From Calocera cornea HHB12733 (taxonomy: Eukaryota; Basidiomycota; Dacrymycetes; Dacrymycetales; Dacrymycetaceae): a stretch of 27,323 nt of DNA. The stretch lies in NCBI GenBank assembly GCA_001632435.1, contig KV423999.1:18044-45366 (forward strand), given 5' to 3'. Positions 21,722 to 27,323 of this stretch are shown one piece after another (the first letter of the stretch is position 1; every line of letters begins with the position of its first letter). A model generated the notes under the pieces. It searched no databases. It saw nothing but the letters and a program-made list of their open reading frames with translations, and was not told the DNA's origin. The translations under genes were made by a program, and so were the position numbers.

Positions 21722-22533
21722 TCAACCAATCTCACTGCGTATGGTCATGGTCCCCTTCCCAACCTTGGATGCAGGAACATCCACTCTCGCCACCCCTCCC
21801 ATCGCCTCCACTGCCCTTTCAATATGAGCCATATATCTCTGGTACACCGAAGCCCAGGCCTTGTTACTTCGCTCGGGTTGCTACCAGCCTTGTAAGTGAA
21901 AGGTACATCGGTCAAGATCGCTGTATGCTCACCAACATGCTAAACCTCTTCCAATTTATTCGACCCATAGGCCGTGCCTCAACATCGAAAGCAAGGTATT
22001 TGGCGATTGCGGCGATATCTGCTGTCTTCACACGCACACAGGACGAAGCATCGACCTTCTACACATAATGAGCCACGTACAATCCCGTGAAGGACACGTC
22101 ACCAGCGTACCTGTTCTGCAACAAATGGACTTGGACTTCCGAATTCGGTGTGCAGTAACAACATTTCTAAGTCATCCTGCATTCTAATAGTCAGTCTGAC
22201 ACCCGGACGACTCCCATCAGGAAACACACCCCGTCATTGATCCACGGGTGAGCGATACTCCCAGCAATACTATTTTCCCTTTGCGTTGCAAATTGCGCAG
22301 CGTGCGTAACAAGAGACGCATCATCCCATCCTGTATGCTGTATCTGTTGCTCGTCTTGAGTATCCGCTATGTATGGATGTGGTCAGCCACCATAGCCTTT
22401 CCCGCAATACACACCCACCTGTTCCAACGCCGTCTTTCATGTGATCAACATTCCCCGGCGCTTGCAATGCCTCCACTCTCTGCAGGAGAGCCACGACCGC
22501 AGCCCGCACATCGTCCAATGCGTTGGATGCCAT
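21722..22533 (-). CDS. Small unknown helical protein (183 residues)
   Basis: Exons 22533-22419, 22330-22228, 22183-22111, 22055-21933 and 21859-21722 join in phase into 183 residues. The N-terminus is a predicted helix or coiled coil (LDDVRAAVVALLQRVEAL). Later segments TADIAAIAKYLAFDVEA and SVYQRYMAHIERAVEAM are also helical, and the end is beta-like (GKGTMTIRSEIG). No family recognised. The plus strand over the same DNA also has open, proline-rich frames. The minus reading is preferred because its residues form amphipathic helices and its introns have regular donors. The start faces the F-box-like gene at 22740 across a 206-bp divergent region. Confidence 0.6.
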
Positions 22534-22739
22534 AGTGTTCGACTGAACATTTCAACCGTTGCCCCTCTACGCCTTTATGTATCACTCCTTGCCAATCTTC
22601 CAACCGTCCGAACACGTTCGCCTTCTATACATCAAACGGGATCTAATGGTTCATGCCGCTCTTCCTCGCGATCCACCAGGTACAAAACGGCCTCGCGCTC
22701 CCTTCTATCCCACCCGTACACCTCTTTCCAGCTGGCAAC
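22534..22739. promoter_or_regulatory. Divergent promoter region (21722-22533 gene and F-box-like gene 1)
   Basis: 206 bp between two head-to-head ATGs. No clear TATA box. Frames that run through it on the plus strand lack coding character. Confidence 0.35.
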
Positions 22740-23785
22740 ATGATGCTTCCCCGATCGATCCCGTGTCCGCAACACACACCAGAACTCTGTCAAAGGATCC
22801 TCTTCTTCTGCGACCCGGGCACCTTATGTCAATTACGTAAAACTTGCAAAACTTGGCGATCCAGTGTTGCTCAGCAGATGGGCACTCGATGGGACCTGAA
22901 TCAATTCCTCACGCCATTCATGCCCGACCCTCCCACCTTCCGCGCTGTTATGGCACGCACCCGAGCGACACTTACAGGGAGCTTTGCCCTCGCTTTCATC
23001 ATGGAGCAGCACCACGACAATCACACCCTAGACGTCTCATGTAATTCATCACACGCAGATGAGCTCTTGGCTTACTTCACCAACCGAGGATACACAATGA
23101 CGGTGACACATCCAGCCCAACCCTGGACAGGCGTTATGGCACAGTCTCTCAGGGCAGATAACGGCTATCCTGAACGTGTCAATTCCGGTCCGTCCGTCAA
23201 CACGTTCACCTGGATTTTCTAAATAACTCCAGTCATCCATATGCAACACGGCGACAAGACCGTGCACTTATTTGTATACTCCCGCGGGGTTGATACGGCG
23301 ATCATGACGATAGAAGCCCACGCAAGTGCGTTACATTCCGGGGTTTCACTGGACACTTCCAACTGACATTTACATCAGCTTCTCTGATGAACTTTGTCAC
23401 TTGGGATACGGCCGTCTGCCTCTACCCCGCCGCCACCCTCACAAATCGGTTGTCCCTCAACCTCACAGGGAACGCAACTTCGCGTCACCGTAGCTTTACC
23501 ACCAGAGCCTTAGCACTGAACGGTTTCCACCTTCTGGAGAAGATATCCGATGAATCCGTGGCGGCGACCATGTTCTCGCCTACCAATCGACGGACATTTG
23601 ATCATTTCTCATGGATACTGCCCTTATCGTGTGGCGGGGTTCACTACAATAGCCCAGAGCACATGCCGCTGTTAGGAGACCATACCTGGCAGCTTCGCAC
23701 GAACAGCGACGGATTCAGCCATATACCGCTCAAATGGGTGTTATACTTCCACACAGACCCCTCGCTCTTCCGTACAGTACGATGA
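22740..23785 (+). CDS. F-box/degenerate nucleotidyltransferase-like protein, copy 1
   Basis: Exons 22740-23175, 23233-23325 and 23379-23785 join in phase into 311 residues. The N-terminus looks like a short F-box (CQRILFFCDPGTLCQLRKTC). FRAVMARTRATLTGSFALAF follows, then a strand LDV where the family normally has a 'DLDLY' nucleotidyltransferase-type motif. TSLMNFVTWDTAVCLYPAATL corresponds to the family's 'STCxMNxIT...YPxATL' block. In mushrooms this family couples an F-box-like N-terminus to a polymerase-beta-like fold. Here the acidic pair is reduced, so enzymatic activity is doubtful. A paralogue with matching exon phases follows at 24250. A link to the SKP1-like protein encoded at 3839 is plausible but unproven. 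Confidence 0.72.
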
Positions 23786-24249
23786 CAAAGTTACATGTCA
23801 CAGGAAAGATTGCGCCTCATGTACTGCCTTCTTACATAGACATCACGTATCCATCTTTTCCTTTCAGAACGCTAAGTGTCCCGAACAAAATATACCAGAT
23901 AACACACATCCGTCTTCTAAACCAATCGCATTCCAAGATGGGCACAATCACTTCATATCTCCACCCGCATCGACCTTCGTAGCCTTCCCGTTATTCCGCA
24001 TTACTCCTCCATGAGGCAACACATCACTGCATCAATCACCGCATCAAGCCGGGTAATGTACGCGCGACGTTCATCGCCCCACATCGCCGGAACCAAACGC
24101 TAAACCCTAGCATAGCAACGGTACTCATCAGCCCCTCGCTACATCTCCGGCATCTACAGCATCCGAAAGATAAGCGAGCTCGTCCTATCTAACCCGGCAC
24201 TCCGCGTTAAAAGCAGCCAGGCAACAAGGATACGGCCCCCGCGCTAACA
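23786..24249. other. Intergenic region between the two F-box-like paralogues
   Basis: 464 bp, C-rich on the plus strand. It carries the 3' flank of copy 1 and the presumed promoter of copy 2. No ORF, RNA gene or repeat that I can support. Confidence 0.45.
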
Positions 24250-25331
24250 ATGCCCGGAGACAACAGCACAAGACGAGCGCTGGTGGTCGTTCTCTTCTAT
24301 CCCGAGAACCTACGCCTATTCCTCAACACCTGCAAACTACCACTTCTACTTCTGCTTGCCAGAACGTCAACTAGGATGCGGAATGCCGTTCTTGCGCACA
24401 TTCACAGCACGTTCTCTATCCAACATCTGCTCGCACAATACCGAATCTCCCCGAAAGAGTTCGCTACGCTTATGTGCAAAACTGGCACTGTAATCGCAGA
24501 AGATACAGCACTTTGCTTCCTAGCTCGACTGCCAACAAAGAATGTGCCACTATATCTATACACCCCTCGACCGTTTGCCTGCGATGTGTCCAAATACTTT
24601 CTTCACAGAGGTAAGAGTCACTCATATCGTGGCCCATCCCGAAGGATCTCTCACACTCTCACAGGATTCTCGATGTGCGATGGTTCTGCTCGGCAGGAAA
24701 ACCGAAACTCCTGTGCTACACGCATTCCGGTCACCAATAGGGAGGTTGCAGCTGGTAGATATTGCAATATCTCTCATCACGTACTTGACTCATCACGACG
24801 AACAGTAAGCACCTTCACTCTGGACGACATGGACACGTGCATCCACGTTGTCGTGCCACGATACTCCATCGTCAGCGCCATCCTACGCCTTCCAACAAGT
24901 GAGCGCCTTTACCCGGCCCTCATCTTCGCGCCCTCCTGATCCTTGCCTTCCCTTACGCAGCTGCACAAATGACCTTCCTCACATGGAATACCGCAGTTTC
25001 CCTCTACCCGCGTGCGACTTTCTGCGCATCGACAGCGCTTACTTTGCAACACGGAGAAGATCCCTTACCACTCCCAAATCTGGATTTAATCGCCTACCAT
25101 CCAGAGGATTCCCCCTCTTTTCCTCTAGGCACAAGGCGAATAGGAGATGCGTCTTCCTTAATTCTCAATCTCACGCCCCACGCTTTACCGGGTCCGGCGG
25201 GATATCTGCCTTGGTGGAACCGTTACAGCGATGCATGGCTTCTTAGTGTTGATTTCCAAGGATTAGCCGATCATCACTTTACTCAGATCCCTGTTGTTCG
25301 ACAGCATGGCACTGACCGTCACGCGACATAG
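24250..25331 (+). CDS. F-box/degenerate nucleotidyltransferase-like protein, copy 2
   Basis: Exons 24250-24610, 24665-24754, 24806-24898 and 24961-25331 join in phase into 304 residues. An internal 93-nt exon and the split before the conserved block are shared with copy 1, so the two are paralogues. The start holds an F-box-like helix pair (LRLFLNTCKLPLLLLLART), then RISPKEFATLMCKTGTVIAE at the place of the family's 'FRxLxxRTGTLxSGS' and VPLYLYTP at the place of DLDLY. TAQMTFLTWNTAVSLYPRATF is the family's MN.IT...YP.ATF block. The GS and Asp residues are lost, more so than in copy 1, so this is probably a binding rather than catalytic protein. Confidence 0.7.
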
Positions 25332-25494
25332 GGCCTTCAAGCAGATCTTTGCCGTCTAGCTACTTCCCTTCCCTGACCTTCGCAATGCATACCGTGACCT
25401 CCCCTAATTTCCTCGACGTGTCGCGCTCTTGCTACACCTCGCAAGCAAGAACGCGCTTTCCCGGGGATCGCGTCTTACCCGCGAACGACCACCA
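25332..25494 (+). promoter_or_regulatory. PCNA-like gene promoter with clustered ACGCG-type elements
   Basis: Within 50 bp upstream of the PCNA-like ATG are ACGCG (25451-25455), CGCGT (25469-25473) and CGCGAA (from 25480). These resemble the MCB/SCB cores bound by MBF/SBF at S-phase genes in yeasts. Functional meaning in this organism is inferred only. Confidence 0.4.
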
Positions 25495-27040
25495 ATGGTA
25501 CCATATCACCCCGTCGGTCCTCCTTGCCAACCTCACTAACCATCCGATGACTAGTTCTTCGTATCCTATCTCACCGACGTTCACCCTTTCGCCCGCGCCT
25601 TAATGCCCCTCCTGCTCGATCATGTTAAAGTACGCTCGACATTTTCACCGAGAGCGCGTCGCTAATGAGGACAAATAGCATGGTTCCCTACTGTTAACAC
25701 CCACCGGCATGACGATCTCCACGTATGACAGCGACAATGGTATTATCGGTATGACGCAGCTTCTTCCTCACCTACTCATCTCATCAACTCTGCAGCATGT
25801 ACTTTCCTTCCCAAAGAGTGCTTCCGGCATTGGCACATCGACCTACCTTGCACTGGCAAGACCGCATATAGCTCAACAATACAACTCTGTACCCTCATTC
25901 CCCTATTACAGCAATATGTTGGCATAAGACGACCAATGCCACACGGACAGCTTCGCTTCCCATTACGATGCAACACAACCTCCCTTTCCACTCAACAGCT
26001 TCTTCGTTTTGCTGCGCGACCTGATCGCTACGCGCTGCAAATGAGCTCCATGGGCATCGACACTCCTCTCAACTTTACATTGTATGCTCGACACCACGTG
26101 TTTCTCGGAGTACGAATTGACCTCCCACAGCATCAACGCCTTCGAACAGACAACACAGAGTATCCTTCCACTCGTGCTTCGAGAGGTTCCATATGACGCT
26201 GAGGGCACTGACCCCTTGTTCGCGGCGGAACTCATGTAAGCAACATATAATTTGTCACTCACTGGTCACTAAAACACCCAGTGTGATCGATACTACAATC
26301 GACCCACATGCTCTATGTCAAGCCATAGCCACAGTCAACAGCGGCCAGCACAACATAGAATTCCATTTCCTTCCGATCGGCACTTCTCCGGAAGACTATC
26401 CCATTCCTGCTAGCACGGAGACTCACATTTGCATCAACGCCTGTGTTGCGTGGCCGATATCCTATACGTAAATATCTCCCTTCCTTCGCTACATGCACAA
26501 CCATCTGACACTTCACAGTTATCCCAATCTCTCTCTATCAAATATACTGCTGGCTGTTGATAGCACTCGCACTCTCACCCTCAGTATCAACAACGAGGGC
26601 ACTATGAAGATCACTTGCATGTCCACGTTTCTGCAAACTGACTTCAGATCGATCAACACTCGAGATGTTCCTCTTACTTATCTTGTGAGTATCGTATGCG
26701 ACGTTTCCCTCCTGACTTCACGCTTACGACACGCACAGATCCAACCGATCCTCTAATCACGCTATCAATCGAACGAGAACCTGCCGTGCATGTACCTGGC
26801 ACTCCTTCTCCATAATTGGCCCCTCAGCTGAACTATCTTCTCACCGCCTACTGCATGCCTGAAGGCAGAAACCCTCACTATACGCTGGGAGGAGTGGGCT
26901 GCACTGCCATAGCTTTCGGCGAGAGTGGTCTTTGTAACTACTATGTACCATATGCAGATATGACCTACTGTATCAGAGACATGCACATCGGCATGAGAAT
27001 ACGATGGACTGTCGATGTCGACGTGTGCAAAAGGGAGTGA
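25495..27040 (+). CDS. Divergent PCNA-like sliding clamp
   Basis: PCNA rings tether polymerases and repair factors to DNA. The best model has exons 25495-25497 (ATG alone, then intron), 25555-25629, 25679-25798, 25912-26099, 26131-26235, 26282-26467, 26519-26688, 26739-26791 and 26828-27040, all in phase, about 370 residues. The N-terminus MFFVSYLTDVHPFARALM, then GSLLLTPTGMTISTYDSDNG, copies the PCNA order beta1-helix-beta-'G(V/I)xLQxMD'. RCNTTSLSTQQLLRFA (86-101) matches 'GVNLTSMSKILKCA'. Domain 2 has IDPHALCQAIATV, DPLITLSIEREPAV (286-299) and LNYLLTAY, the counterparts of 'SGEFxRICRDL', 'LSMSxxxPLxxEY' and 'LKYYLAP'. A 60-residue C-terminal extension is unusual. Two introns (31 and 36 nt) are very short, and an alternative end at 26756 is possible. 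The junction 25798/25912 is the weakest. Rad1 or Hus1 is a less likely identity. Confidence 0.75.
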
Positions 27041-27259
27041 GCAGATCAGCACTGGCCGTCCACAATGCACGCGTGTCTTCAGAGCAGCGTGCACCCTGCG
27101 CCACTTCTCCCACGCTCAGTGCACTATCACAATTCTCCTCCGTTACCCACTCGGGGACTCGACCTCGCACTCGACCTCCCTTGAGAACCACCGACTACGT
27201 TGATGAAACTCGTCCACAAGACACTCGACGCCCTGTGAGCGAGTTGGGCAACCCCACAC
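27041..27259. other. Right flank with no supported gene
   Basis: Short C-rich, noncoding-looking sequence between the PCNA-like gene and the right repeat array. CACTCGAC-type words occur three times (27159-27223). I find no inverted match to the left flank longer than 8 bp. Confidence 0.45.
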
Positions 27260-27323
27260 TGACATCCCTCAACAAGCCGCGTGACATCCCTCGGTGAGTG
27301 CTGCGACATCCCCTGAGTTCTGC
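27260..27323. repeat. Right 22-bp-phased direct repeat array (core TGACATCCC)
   Basis: Cores start at 27260, 27282 and 27304 (last one CGACATCCCC), again exactly 22 bp apart and in the same orientation as the left array. The array runs off the window edge. The inner boundary lies at 27259, since the phase position at 27238 has no core. Confidence 0.85.

Noticed and set aside
21659..22090. Extension of the 20694 gene through 21602 into proline-rich plus-strand exons ending at 22090
   Set aside because: The frames join in phase, but the minus strand over the same bases gives a more protein-like helical product with regular introns. The plus gene has a natural stop at 21682.
25349..25603. 84-residue ORF MPSSYFPSLTF upstream of the PCNA-like gene
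   Set aside because: It overlaps the promoter and first exons of the PCNA-like gene in another frame, and its sequence is low-complexity Ser/Pro/Thr.
1..27323. Telomere or linear-plasmid ends based on the G-rich complement of the terminal repeats
   Set aside because: The arrays are in the same orientation at both ends, whereas two telomeres would be inverted, and the spacers are not conserved.

Overview
The window reads as nuclear DNA of a filamentous basidiomycete, most likely an agaricomycete. Genes are split by many introns of about 45-65 nt with GT...AG ends and CTNAY-like branch points. Two genes belong to the F-box/degenerate-nucleotidyltransferase family I know as expanded in mushrooms, and no bacterial-type gene organisation is seen. 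Exon models below were built by hand, joining reading frames across GT-AG introns so that phases agree. No search or alignment program was run.

Layout. Both ends lie inside short arrays with a 22-bp period, core TGACATCCCC, in the same orientation at both ends (24-111 and 27260-27323). Between them, left to right: a Rad9-type checkpoint clamp (-); a short cysteine-rich ORF with UBR-box spacing (-); a divergent SKP1 (+) with one exon junction I cannot close; two unknown divergently transcribed genes (4793-6375 - and 6449-7868 +) that end in a similar beta-rich motif; an RNase III-like/dsRBD protein lacking catalytic acids (+); a very large unknown protein ending in a Cys cluster and acidic tail (9462-13525 -); a divergently transcribed unknown protein behind a TATA box (14100-16125 +); a zinc-deaminase-like protein with CAE and PCWRC motifs (-); a complete 549-residue PIF1 helicase (-); an unknown gene (20694-21682 +) convergent with a small unknown gene (21722-22533 -); two F-box/NTase-like paralogues (+); and a PCNA-like sliding clamp (25495-27040 +).

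Interpretation (inference). Skp1 and PCNA are normally very conserved, yet these copies are recognisable only by motif. That fits secondary, fast-evolving copies carried by a mobile or accessory element rather than the housekeeping loci. The cargo falls into three themes: replication and checkpoint functions (PCNA-like, Rad9, PIF1), ubiquitin/SCF components (SKP1, two F-box-like proteins, possibly a UBR box), and nucleic-acid modification or dsRNA recognition (deaminase, inactive RNase III plus dsRBD). I see no transposase, integrase, HUH Rep, polymerase or capsid gene, so any means of mobilisation is unknown. Candidates for element-specific core proteins are the unrecognised genes at 4793-6375, 6449-7868, 9462-13525, 14100-16125 and 20694-22533.
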